Shown: piece by piece, positions 43,967 through 55,208 of the stretch
Layout: each line of letters opens with the position of its first letter
Numbering within the stretch: the first letter of the stretch is position 1
DNA from: Henckelia pumila
Taxonomy: Eukaryota; Streptophyta; Magnoliopsida; Lamiales; Gesneriaceae
Assembly (NCBI RefSeq): GCF_033568475.1
Contig: NW_027331831.1
Location: 2,542,001-2,606,000, forward strand
Direction of reading: 5' to 3'
DNA: 64,000 nt
Made by a program: the position numbers and the translations under genes
The notes under the pieces: generated by a model
The model's input: only the letters and a program-made list of their open reading frames with translations
Database searches by the model: none
Told to the model about the DNA's origin: nothing

Positions 43967-46629
43967 TGTAACACTCGGTATTTTTAAATACGTAAATTCG
44001 CATGCATAATTAGGAAATTTATTTATTGAAAATTTTAGATTTATGGGTTAAATAATTATGTAAAATTATTTGTGCATGTTTTAAGTTATTTTTAAGCATT
44101 TAACCCATAATTAGTGATTTTCACGATTTATGAAAATTAATTGTTTTGATCGCGTAGACGGGACCGTGGACGGACGAGATGACAACTTTCTATCCAATTT
44201 ATTTCATGAGCATTTTTAGAGCCCAAAAATATTATTTTGAGTTTTATTTCCTCAATATTTTTAGTATTTAATTTTATATAATTTTAGGAGTCCGTTTTTA
44301 TTCAAAATAAGCAAAAATAATGACTTTTTAGTATTTTTAAAATTCCCTTAATTATATATTTCGGGATTTATGATTTAGTATCAGATTTAAATCTTTTAAG
44401 TGGAGTTTTAAATTATATATTTTGGTATATTAATTAAGTAAATTATGTAGTGTAATTATATTTAAAATTTTTAATCCTAAAACTACCCAACCCTACGCCC
44501 AAACACTCCATCAGCCGCCTCACCCCCATCTCCATCATCTTCTTCGTCGATCCAACAGCCAAGGAAGACTCCATAGCCATGTTTTTGAAGGTCCAAAGCA
44601 AGTTGTCATCGTCCCGTCATCTCGGATTCGTTCTACACGCTCCTATCTCTTCCTTTAACGGTGCAAAACATGTCTCCTTTCATTTTAATGTGCCATATCA
44701 GAGTTATAGGTGTGTGTGTGCGTGAGCATCGGTTTACTTCAAGAATTTTCAGAAAAACAAGATTTGTTATGGTTTTATGCGTTCGTTCTTGTGACTCTTG
44801 ATCATATTCATGAAATTCTTAGCCATGGTTCACGTTTTTAATTGCATGGCTCGGTCCAGGGGCTAGGGCTCGGTCAAGGGGTGTCCTAGGGTGCCTTAGG
44901 GACGAGCAGGAGCAGCTGGTTTGGTCTGGTGTGGGCTAGGTTTGGTCTGATGCACTGTGTGGTCAAAGGAGTCGACAGTCTAGGGTTTTGTGGAAGGATG
45001 GATTGGTCAGGGGCTAGGGGCCATGGCTCGGGTTGAGCCATGGTGGGTTAGCACCGCCCAGACGTGGGCTACGTCTGGGCGGCGGCGCTCCGGCCAGGGG
45101 TGGCCGGAGCTAGCCGGCAGCAGGCCATGAAGGCCTGCTGCTCACGGCCGAGAGGAAGTCGGGTAAGGGGGGATCGGGTTTTGGGCTGGGGCTGGGGCTG
45201 GGGCTGGTCTGGGTGATCTGGGTCGGGTCTGTAGGGTAGTGGGTCGGGTCAGGTCGGTTCGGGTTTGGGTTAGGTGGGCCGGGCTCGAATATTTTAATTT
45301 TTAAATATATGATGTTTTTAATTGGTTTTTGGGCCAATTAATTAGAAATAAAATTATTTGGGCTTCTAAATAATTTTATTTGGGCTTTTTAAATTTTTTT
45401 TAAGTTAGTCCAATAAATTTTATGGGCTTGTGGGCCCATAGGAATTTTTGGGCCAGTCAGTGTATTTTTGGGCCAGTCTAAAATTTTATTGGGTTTAAGT
45501 AAGTTTATGGGCTTAAATATTTTTATTTAGGCCCAATTAAGTTTAATTCAGTTATTTGGGCTAAGATTGGATTATTGGGTTTTTATTTAAGTTAATGGGC
45601 TTAGAGTGAGTGACCAGCAGTCTGGACCAACCCATGAAAAATAAATAAGTCCGGAATATATATTTAGTTATTTTTTTTTTATGCATAAAGTCTATTTTAA
45701 GTATAAGTATATTATATTATGAAAAATTAATTGAATATATATTACGGACATATTTTCAGTGTATGCATTCATGAAATAATTTTTTATGCATGATTTAATG
45801 TTTAAGGTTGAGCAAAAGAAAAATAATTTTTATGTTGGAAGTTGAAGTAGTGTGACAATTTGAGGGGGAATCGTCCCCATATGTGAACTATTGAAGGGTA
45901 GTTTACTGCCAATTTAAGAGGTGATTCGTCACCGCCACGTACGTTGATTTCCACGCTGATCAGTATTTAATGTATGATTTAAGGTTACACTATGGATACA
46001 ACCATGCGATGTTAAAAAATACTTTGCTCAACAATGTTTATGTATTATGTATGATTATGATATTTAAGTTAATTTAAGTTATGTTATGTCATGATATTTT
46101 TTAAGCATGCTCATTCATGTATATGTTATGTATTAGTATTAAAGTGATTTAAATTATTTTAAACCCTTGTTATGTTAGCATGTTGGGCCTCTAGGCTCAC
46201 TACACTGGTATGGTGCAGGTGAGTACGTAGAGGAGGATGTGGTATCCACCGGCGGCGAGGACATATGAGCGGACATGCAGTGACCCCGTGACCGTGATAG
46301 TCGTTTGAGTTTTTATGCATGTTTTGAATATTTTAGCATATTATACATTTATTTATTTATTTTCAGTGGTTGACAGTATGAAATATTTTATTTAAATATT
46401 TTCAGTGCATGCAAATTTTATTTATTTTTGCTTATGTCAGTATTTTATTAAATGTTTGACTCAGATATTTAATTTATTAAAGGTTGCATTTTTATTTAGT
46501 TTATTTATTTTTAAATCTATTTATTCTGTGCATATATGTATGGGCATGTATGTACATATCTTTACTTAGTAAGTATAAAAAAAAAAAATTCCACATATTT
46601 ATTTATATTAGAGAGTTAGGGTCGTTTCA
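43967..46629 (+). repeat. 5' LTR of the chromovirus
   Basis: It begins TGTAACACTCGG and ends GTCGTTTCA. By eye it differs from the 3' LTR at roughly 2-3% of positions in the first ~800 bp, mostly transitions. It includes a GC-rich island (about 44990-45290) with runs of GGGCTGGGG. An AT-rich U3/R part surrounds it. No conserved ORF is present. Confidence 0.9.
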
Positions 46630-46631
46630 GT

Positions 46632-46643
46632 TGGTATCAAAGC
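46632..46643 (+). other. Primer binding site of the chromovirus
   Basis: TGGTATCAAAGC, two bases after the LTR end, matches the initiator Met-tRNA primer site with one change. Confidence 0.85.
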
Positions 46644-46701
46644 ACGGTCCTTGGAGGGGTCATTACTGCTATGCGAGCTCAGAAATCCACGCTACCGGTC
46701 T

Positions 46702-46814
46702 GTAAGTTTTAAGTGTTTATAGCATGATTTACTTTTAAGAATTTAAGTTAGCATTAATGTTAAAACACTTAGTTATGCATGTCGATTTACGTAAAGAAAT
46801 ATGTGGTGGTGCAG
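46702..46814 (+). other. Candidate leader intron of the chromovirus
   Basis: A consensus donor CT-GTAAGT at 46702 and an acceptor GGTGGTGCAG at 46814 bracket 113 AT-rich bases. The gag ATG (46816) lies one base beyond the acceptor. Removing this stretch would drop several upstream ATGs. Splicing is inferred. Confidence 0.4.
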
Positions 46815-46815
46815 A

Positions 46816-47860
46816 ATGCCTCCCAGACCGATGAACAGACGTGGGGAATCTACACCTACACCTCCACCTCCACCTCCGCAGAACCCACTTGCAGCATTGG
46901 AGCAGGCCAATGCTACTTTGATGGCAGGGGTTACTGCTCTGTTAGAGCAGCAGGCTTCACGTCCTAGAATGTCCCATGAGGAGGACGTAGCTGAGCGGTT
47001 CCAGAAGAAGGGGCCGAAGGAGTTCACTGGTACCACCGATCCATTGGTGGCTGAGGGGTGGATTCGTTCTTTGGAGTCCATCTTTGAATACATGGGGATT
47101 ACTGACACCGACAGGGTGAACTGTGCGACATATATGATGAGGGGAGATGCAGCTCTTTGGTGGGAGGGTGCTGCCAGGGGAGTACATCTTCCTAGATTGA
47201 CTTGGGCGGAGTTTAGGCGTATCTTCTACGCCAAATATTTCACGGAGGATGTGCGCAGTCGCATGATCCGGGAGTTTATGAGTCTCCGGCAGGGGGACAA
47301 GTCAGTGGTTGAGTATGTGAGCCAGTTCGAGAGGGGCTGTCATTTTGTGCCTCTGATTTCAGATAGTCCACCGGAGAAGATGAGGCAGTTTGTGAAGGGA
47401 CTGAGGGCGGATATCAAGCATGGCGTACGTATGATGGACGTCGCTACATATAAGGCGGCAGTTAGTAGGGCACTGAGGTCAGAGGAGGGTAGGAGAGAGA
47501 TACAGCGAGAGCAGCAGGGGAAGAGATAGATTCAGTCTGGGTATCAGCGACCATCTTCGCAGCCTCCTGCGAAGAAGCAGTTTACTGGGCCGTCTAAGGG
47601 CCCGAATCCGCAGCAGAGGCCACAGCAGTTGAGGGGCGGGGCCCCTAATGCTATAGGTTTTTTTTACTTGCCCGAAGTGTCAGAAGATGCATTCGGGACC
47701 TTGTCTGTTGGGAGCAGGAGTTTGTTTCCACTGTAGGGAGCCAGGGCATCAGATAGCTAACTGCCCGAGGAAGAAGAACACTGTTGGTAGAGTGTTCGTC
47801 ATGCAGGCAGAGGAGGCAGACCCAAACACCTCCTTGATCACTGGTATATCTTACCTCTAG
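46816..47860 (+). pseudogene. Chromovirus gag (one stop, one frameshift)
   Basis: ATG 46816 gives the typical MPPRP start, a Pro-rich stretch and the Gag core (GPKEFTGTTDPLVAEGWI, then the ALWWEGAARG region). A TAG at 47527-47529 interrupts the frame. An extra T in the run of eight at 47658-47665 shifts the frame just before the zinc region, which has CPKCQKMHSGPC and the CCHC knuckle CFHCREPGHQIANC. After the knuckle the frame runs to TAG 47858-47860 if the following intron-like segment is retained. Gag forms the particle and binds RNA. Confidence 0.85.
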
Positions 47861-48045
47861 TATTTTATAATTTCTTCCTTTGGTTAAGAATTTCGTTTTT
47901 CTGTGGAATTGTTGTTATTTGGATTATCTATTTTCATGTTAGAATAAGAAACATGTTTTACTTGTGATTAGAATTAAAGGTTTTAGCGACTCTTTGGGGA
48001 AAGTTTAGTAGTGGTATGAAATTGTTGGGATTCTTCTGCGTTCAG
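47844..48045 (+). other. Intron-like segment between gag and protease of the chromovirus
   Basis: This 202-bp AT-rich segment starts GTATATC and ends TTCTGCGTTCAG. It interrupts the conserved protease lead-in exactly: the codons before it end Ile-Thr-G and those after it continue GG-Ile-Leu. Retained, Gag ends at TAG 47858. Removed, Gag and protease join, apart from a one-base loss near 48054. No other part of the element has such an AT-rich interruption. Confidence 0.6.
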
Positions 48046-51000
48046 GGATACTCTAGTTGGAGGCAACTCCACGTTTGCGTTGCTAGATTAAGGGGCTACG
48101 CATTCGTTTATCTCCCTGGAGTTTATCAGACGGATAGGCATCACACTCGAGATTGTTGACAGTTGTTATGATTTCACTATGCCATCAGGACAGATTATTT
48201 CTACCTCTAGTATCATTCGAGAACTGGAGTTGGAGCTTCAGGGGCACTCCATTCGCGCAGATGTGGTGGTTTTGCCGTTGAGTGGATTTGATTTGATATT
48301 GGGTATGGACTGGTTGACAGTCAATGAAGCTTCGATTGATTTTCGTCGGAGGACAGTGTCAGTGAAACCGCCGGGAGGCGACCCGTTTACTTTTCATGCA
48401 TCTCAGAGCAGTGATATTCCTTAGGTGATATCTCTTATTCAGACGAGAAAGTTGTTGAAACGGGGTTGCCAAGGTTTTCTAGCAAGTATTGTCACGGCCA
48501 CAGAATCACCTAGCAGATCATTATCAGAGATAGAGGTGGTTCGTGACTTTCCGGACGTCTTCCCGGAGGATGTTGCAGGAATTTCACCAGTGAGAGATGT
48601 GGAGTTCAACATCGACTTAGTGCCAGACACCGTGCCTATCTCTAAGGCACCATACAGACTTGCTCCTACAGAAATGAAAGAGTTGAAGGAGCAGATACAT
48701 GAATTATTAGAGAAAGGCTTTGTTCGTCCTAGCTTTTCTCCATGGGGAGCTCCAATGTTATTTGTGAAGAAGAAGGATGACAGTATGAGACTGTGCATCG
48801 ATTATCGAGAGCTCAACAGGGTCACAGTGAAGAATAAGTACCCACTACCGAGGATAGAGGACTTATTTGATCAGTTGCAGGGAGCTTCAGTGTTCTCCAA
48901 GATCGACCTGCGATCTGGTTACCATCAGCTGCGAGTTAGAGAGGCAGATGTGTCCAAGACTGCTTTCCGGACACGTTATGGGCATTACGAGTTCTTAGTG
49001 ATGCCATTTGGGATGACCAATGCTCCAGCGGTTTTCATGGATCTCATGAACCGGGTATTTCAGCCGTATCTTGATCAGTTCATCATAGTCTTCATTGATG
49101 ATATCTTGATCTACTCTAGGAGCATTGAGGAGCATAGGCAGCATCTACAGACAGCCTTGCAGACTTTGAGGGAGCATCGTTTGTATGCCAAGTTCAGCAA
49201 GTGCGAGTTTTGGCTCGAGCAGGTGGCATTTCTTGGCCACATTATTTCGAGAGATGGGATTGCAGTGGATCAGTCGAAGGTTGAGACAGTGCAGAAATGG
49301 GGTATTCCGAAGAATGCTTCAGAGATTCGCAGTTTCTTGGGTTTGGCAGGATACTATAGGAAGTTCATCAAGGATTTTTCCTCTATTGCAGTACCCTTGA
49401 CTTCCTTAACCAAGAAGAACGCGAAGTTTATTTGGAGTTCAGACTGTCAGAGGAGCTTCGATCAGCTGAAGGAAGCACTCACTACTGCACCGGTTTTAGC
49501 GATGACAGTACCACACGAGGAGTTAGTGGTGTACACCGACGCGTCTAAGCTAGGTTTAGGCGCAGTACTTATGCAGTGTGGTAAGGTTATTGCTTATGCG
49601 TCGAGGCAGTTGAAGATTCATGAGCAGAACTACCCGACACATGACTTGGAGTTATCGGCAGTGGTCTTCGCTTTGAAAATCTGGAGGCACTATCTGTATG
49701 GCGAGAAGTGAAAGATTTTCACTGATCATAAGAGCCTCAAGTACTTCTTCACTCAGAAGGAGTTGAACATGAGGCAACGGAGATGGTTGGAGTTGGTGAA
49801 GGATTACGACTGTGACATTAGCTACCATCCGGGTAAAGCTAATGTAGTGGCCGATGCTTTGAGTCGGAAGTCGTCAGTGGTATCGTGTTTATCAGTGCAG
49901 CTACCACTGTAGAGTGAGATTCAGAGGTTTGATTTGGAGTTTTACTCAAGTGGTCATGCACCGAGCTTGTCAGTATTGACGGTGCAGCCAGTTCTGCGAG
50001 ATCGGATCAGGGATGGACAGTCTACTGATGAGGAGTTGCAGCGATGGAGACAGAGAGATGAGGCCAAGGGTAATCTTCTGTATACAGTTGTGGATGGCAT
50101 TGTTCAGTACCGTGGTAGGATGTGGGTACCGAACGTCGATCAGTTGAGAGCTGAGATCTTAGCAGAGGCTCACACATCTCCGTACTCCATTCACCCCGAA
50201 AGTACGAAGATGTATCGAGATTTGCAGCTATTGTATTGGTGGCCCGGGATGAAGAGAGACATCGGGAGAGTTGTGTTAGAGTGCTTGACTTGTCAGCAGG
50301 TCAAGGCTGAGCATCAGCGTCCAGCAGGACTTCTTAGACCTCTTCCTATTCCGGAATGGAAATGGGAGAATATTACGATGGACTTTGTAGTTGGCTTACG
50401 AGGAGTGCCAGAGGATGCACAGCTATTTGGGTGATCGTGGATAGACTCACCAAGTCAGCTCATTTCTTACCGGTGAGGACTACTTACTCGTTGACACAGT
50501 ATGCAGAGCTTTACATCAAGAATATTGTTAGACTGCATGGCATACCAGTGTCGATAGTATTAGACAAAGATCCGAGATTTACGTCTGCGTTTTGGAGGAG
50601 TTTGCACACTGCATTGGGGACTAGACTTTTGTTCAGTACAACGTTCCATCCCCAGACAGATGGTCAGTCTGAGAGAGTGATCCAGGTTCTTGAGGATCTA
50701 CTGAGAGCTTATGTCATCGACTTTCAGGGCTCGTGGGAGACTAGACTGCCATTAGTGGAGTTTACCTATAACAACAGTTTTCAGTCGTCTATAGGTATGG
50801 CTCCTTATGCAGCATTGTACGGGAGGAGGTGCAGATCTCCTGTGCATTGGGATGAGGTCGGAGAGAGGATTTTACTTGGTCCTGAGATTGTGCAGCAGAC
50901 AGCTGATATTGTGACACAGATTCGGGATTGCATGAGGACTGCTCAGAGTCGTCAGAAGAGTTATGCAGATACTCGACGACGAGATTTGAAGTTCGCTGTA

Positions 51001-51417
51001 GGTGATCACGTATTCCTGAAGGTGTCACCTATGAATGGAGTAGTGCGATTTGGCCGGAGAGGCAAGCTTAATCCGAGATATATAGGGCCATTCGAGATCT
51101 TGGAGAGAGTTGGCACGTTGGCCTACCGTTTAGCTCTACCACCAGGGCTAGCGGCAGTGCACAATGTATTCCATGTATCCATGCTTCGGAGATACATCTC
51201 GAACCCATCACATGTGTTGGATTTTGAGCCTCTTCAGTTGACACCGGAGTTAGCATTTGAGGAGAGGCCTATACGGATCTTGGCTAGGGAGGAGCGCAGA
51301 TTGAGGACACGGGTCATATCGATGGTCAGAGTCCAGTGGCTGAATCACTCGGAGGAGGAAGCTACTTGGGAGACCGAGGCAGATATGAGGACTCGCTACC
51401 CGGAGTTGTTCGGGTAA
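48046..51417 (+). pseudogene. Chromovirus pol: protease, RT, RNase H, integrase, chromodomain
   Basis: The protease active site should read DSGAT, but a TAA occupies 48089-48091 (D-stop-GAT). RT has FIDD at 49091-49102, RNase H carries [13 protein letters not shown], and integrase carries the CLTCQQVK zinc part and acidic residues in IVDRLTKSAHF, VLDKDPRF and GQSERVIQ. The end (RVQWLNHSEEEATWE) is chromodomain-like, stopping at TAA 51415-51417. Other lesions are a base missing near 48054, TAG 48422-48424, TGA 49709-49711 (a former Cys codon by comparison), TAG 49910-49912 and a one-base frameshift near 50396. Confidence 0.9.
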
Positions 51418-51444
51418 GTACTGTAATTTCGAGAACGAAATCCA

Positions 51445-51461
51445 ATTTAAGGGGGGGAGAA
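51445..51461 (+). other. Polypurine tract of the chromovirus
   Basis: AATTTAAGGGGGGGAGA lies directly before the 3' LTR (51463), as expected for the plus-strand primer. Confidence 0.85.
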
Positions 51462-51462
51462 T

Positions 51463-54124
51463 TGTAACACCCGGTATTTTTAAATACGTAAATTCGCATG
51501 CATAATTAGGAAATTTATTTATTGAAAATTTTAGATTTATGGTTTAAATAATTATGTGAAATTATTTGTGCATGTTTTAAGTTATTTTTAAGCATTTAAC
51601 CCATAATTAGTGATTTTCACGATTTATGAAAATTAATTGTTTTGATCGCGTAGACGGGACCGTGGACGGACGAGATGACAACTTTCTATCCAATTTATTT
51701 CATGAGCATTTTTAGAGCCCAAAAATATTATTTTGAGTTTTATTTCTTCAATATTTTTAGTATTTAATTTTATATAATTTTAGGAGTCCGTTTTTATTCA
51801 AAATAAGCAAAAATAATGACTTTTTAGTATTTTTAAAATTCCCTTAATTATATATTTCGGGATTTATGATTTAGTATCAGATTTAAATCTTTTAAGTGGA
51901 GTTTTAAATTATATATTTTGGTATATTAATTAAGTAAATTATGTAGTGTAATTATATTTAAAATTTTTAATCCTAAAACTACCCAACCCTACGCCCAAAC
52001 TCTCCATCAGCCACCTCACCCCCATCTCCATCATCTTCTTCGTCGATCCAACAGCCAAGGAAGACTCCATAGCCACGTTTTTGAAGGTCCAAAGCAAGTT
52101 GTCATCGTCCCGTCGTCCCGGATTCGTTCTACACGCTCTTATCTCTTCCTTTAACGATGCAAGGCATGTCTCCTTTCATTTTAATGTGTCATATCAGAGT
52201 TATACGTGTGTGTGTGTGCGTTATCATCGGTTTACTTCAAGAATTTTCAGAAAAACGAGATTTGTTATGGTTTTATGCGTTCGTTCTTGTGACTCTTGAT
52301 CATATTCATGAAATTCTTAGCCATGGTTCACGTTTTTAATTGCATGGCTCGGTCCAGGGGCTAGGGCTCGGTCAAGGGGTGTCCTAGGGTGCCTTAGGGA
52401 TGAGCAGGAGCAGCTGGTTCGGTCTGGTGTGGGCTAGGTTTGGTCTGATGCACTGTGTGGTCAAAGGAGTCGACAGTCTAGGGTTTTGTGGAAGGATGGA
52501 TCGGTCAGGGGCTAGGGGCCATGGCTCGGGTTGAGCCATGGTGGGTTAGCACCGCCCAGACGTGGGCTACGTCTGGGCGGCGGCGCTCCGGCCAGGGGTG
52601 GCCGGAGCTAGCCGGCAGCAGGCCATGAAGGCCTGCTGCTCACGGCCGAGAGGAAGTCGGGTAAGGGGGGATCGGGTTTTGGGCTGGGGCTGGGGCTGGG
52701 TCGGGTCTGGGTGATCTGGGTCGGGTCTGTAGGGTATTGGGTCGGGTCAGGTCGATTCGGGTCCGGGTTAGGTGGGCCGGGCTCGAGTATTTTAATTTTT
52801 AAATATATGATGTTTTTAATTAGTTTTTGGGCCAATTAATTAGAAATAAAATTATTTGGGCTTCTAAATAATTTTATTTGGGCTTTTTAAATGTTTTTTA
52901 AGTTAGTCCAATAAATTTTATGGGCTTGTGGGCCCATAGGAATTTTTGGGCCAGTCAGTGTATTTTTGGGCCAGTCTAGAATTTTATTGGGTTTAAGTAA
53001 GTTTATGGGCTTAAATATTTTTATTTAGGCCCAATTAAGTTTAATTCAGTTATTTGGGCTAAGATTGGATTATTGGGCTTTTATTTAAGTTAATGGGCTT
53101 AGAGTGAGTGACCAGCAGTCTGGACCAACCCATGAAAAATAAATAAGTCCGAAATATATATTTAGTTATTTTTTTATGCATAAAGCCTATTTTAAGTATA
53201 AGTATATTATATTATGAAAAATTAATTGAATATATATTACGGACATATTTTCAGTGCATGCATTCATGAAATAATTTTTTATGCATGATTTAATGTTTAA
53301 GGTTGAGCAAAAGAAAAATAATTTTTATGTTGAAAGTTGAAGTAGTGTGATAATTTGAGGGGGATTCGTCCCCATATGTGAACTATTGAAGGGCAGTTTA
53401 CTGCCAATTTAAGAGGTGATTCGTCACCGCCACGTACGTTGGTTTTCACGCTGATCAGTATTTAATGTATGATTTAAGGTTACACTATGGATACAACCAT
53501 GCGATGTTAGAAAATACTTTGCTCAACAATGTTTATGTATTATGTATGATTATGATATTTAAGTTAATTTAAGTTATGTTATGTCATGATATTTTTTAAG
53601 CATGCTCATTCATGTATATGTTATGTATTAGTATTAAAGTGATTTAAATTATTTTAAACCCTTGTTATGTTAGCATGTTGGGCATCTAGGCTCACTACAC
53701 TGGTATGGTGCAGGTGAGTACGTAGAGGAGGATGTGGTACCCACCGGCGGCGAGGACATATGAGCGGACATGCAGTGACCCCGTGACCGTGATAGTCGTC
53801 TGAGTCTTTATGCATGTTTTGAATATTTTAGCATGTTATACATTTATTTATTTATTTTCAGTGGTTGACAGTATGGAATATTTTATTTAAATATTTTCAG
53901 TGCATGCAAATTTTATTTATTTTTGCTTATGTCAGTATTTTATTAAATGTTTGACTCAGATATTTAATTTATTAAAGGTTGCATTTTTATTTAGTTTATT
54001 TATTTTTAAATCTATTTATTCTGTGCATATATGTATGGGCATGTATGTACATATCTTTACTTAGTAAGTATATAAAAAAAAAATTTCGCATATTTATTTA
54101 TATTAGAGAGTTAGGGTCGTTTCA
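51463..54124 (+). repeat. 3' LTR of the chromovirus
   Basis: It begins TGTAACACCCGG and ends GTCGTTTCA, 2662 bp. It has one fewer GGGGCT unit in its G-rich stretch (about 52679-52705) than the 5' LTR. Other differences are scattered single bases. Confidence 0.9.
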
Positions 54125-54127
54125 GTT

Positions 54128-54506
54128 TGTAATGACCCACTGTATCAAGACGTGTCTTTTCAGCGTGCTTATGTCCTCACTCACATGCACCCTGAGAAAC
54201 TTCCCAGGGGGTCACCCATCCTATAATTGCCCCAAGTCAAGCATGCTTAACTTTGGAGTTCTTATGTGATGAGCTCCCGAAAAAAAGATGCACCTTCTTA
54301 ATATGAATAGTACATATAAAATCTTTTAAGCCCTCCTCAACCATGTAGTCCCATACCTACACAGTCTCAGAATCCCTCTCATTCCGACATGGGATCGGTT
54401 CATTCATGTCTCCCTCCGCCTAGAAGCCTACCAGGAGCCGCTCATTGTCCGTGCAACCTCTTGGCACCGGCGATCACTCCCTGCCTCTTCAACCCCGGGC
54501 GTCACA
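54128..54506 (-). mobile_element. Solo LTR of a Cassandra-type TRIM with 5S-rRNA-like promoter
   Basis: On the minus strand this 379-bp piece starts TGTGACGCCCGGGG and ends TCATTACA. It contains a stretch close to plant 5S rRNA: AACTCCAAAGTTAAGC, then TAGGATGGGTGACCCCCTGG and GAAG (about 54195-54275). Cassandra elements are known to carry such 5S-derived Pol III promoter boxes in their LTRs. Only one LTR is present and there is no PBS or PPT beside it, so it is a solo LTR. It lies three bases after the chromovirus and is followed by GTGTG. Confidence 0.8.
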
Positions 54507-54511
54507 GTGTG
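54507..54511. repeat. Target site duplication of the nested insertion (GTGTG)
   Basis: GTGTG here matches GTGTG at 43962-43966, just left of the chromovirus. The Tat LTR continues from this point. Confidence 0.7.
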
Positions 54512-55205
54512 TGCACTCGAGTGAAAAATTAGTATCCAAATAATGAAAGTGAGCCTGTTATTTATAGGAGAGAGCTCCGGATTTAGCGCCTACCTTCCTT
54601 ATCAAGGATCCGCGAATCTCGGGATCATAATCCCGAATCTTTAGGCTGAGATCTCGCCCGAATCTTATCTGACAAAGGAAATAACAATACACTTAATTTG
54701 AGCTGAACTGTCATCATGAAGACGCTATACTGCTGCTCTCCCTGAGATCATATATGGAAAAGGGGTGAGTGAGTTATTGCTGAACCCCTGAACTCAACCT
54801 GCACACTGATCCTAACATCTTAGCTAGCTCATCAAGGTTGTCCAATCCCTCTACTAAGCTAACTCCCTACTGACATCAAGGCTGAGATGAACTCCAGAGC
54901 TCCCAACCTAAGATGGAGATGATGGTGGAGGAGTTTGGATGAGCTCCTGAGCTCCCGAGCTGAGCTCCCTACCCGAGCTGGATGATAGTGGTGGAGGAGT
55001 TTGGCTGAGCTGCCGAGCTCCCGACCCGAGCTGGATGATGGTGGTGGAGCTTGATTGAGCTCCCGAGCTGAGCTCCCGACCCGAGCTGGATGATGGTGGT
55101 GGAGCTTGACTGAGCTCCCGAGCTCCCGAGCTGACCCCCTGGACGATTCTGGCTAGCTAAGGATTGATCTTTACCTTAGGGTCGTCTATGAGCTGAGATG
55201 ATTCC
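54507..55205 (-). repeat. Tat LTR (element 2 family), right part of the interrupted copy
   Basis: A continuation of 43784-43966. It matches the same region of the intact LTR at 55209-56092 closely, including the GAGCT-rich internal repeats. It loses its last ~15 bp (the GGTATCA end) and runs straight into CCAAT, a remnant of a primer-site junction. Confidence 0.85.
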
Positions 55206-55208
55206 AAT

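Larger units (their letters stand above)
43967..54124 (+). mobile_element. Chromovirus (Ty3/gypsy), full-length with 2.66-kb LTRs
   Basis: LTRs at 43967-46629 and 51463-54124 enclose a Met-tRNA-type PBS, gag, protease, RT, RNase H, integrase and a C-terminal chromodomain-like region, plus a PPT. Long LTRs, the Met-tRNA PBS and the chromodomain suggest the Tekay/Del clade. The element lies inside a Tat LTR, and the GTGTG before its left end reappears at 54507-54511. The coding region has at least five in-frame stops and three frame changes, so it is not autonomous. Confidence 0.9.

Noticed and set aside
45110..45337. Pro-rich ORF (PSPSPSPKPDPP) in the chromovirus LTRs, also at 52608-52835
   Set aside because: It is the antisense reading of the G-rich tract in both LTRs; no other coding evidence.
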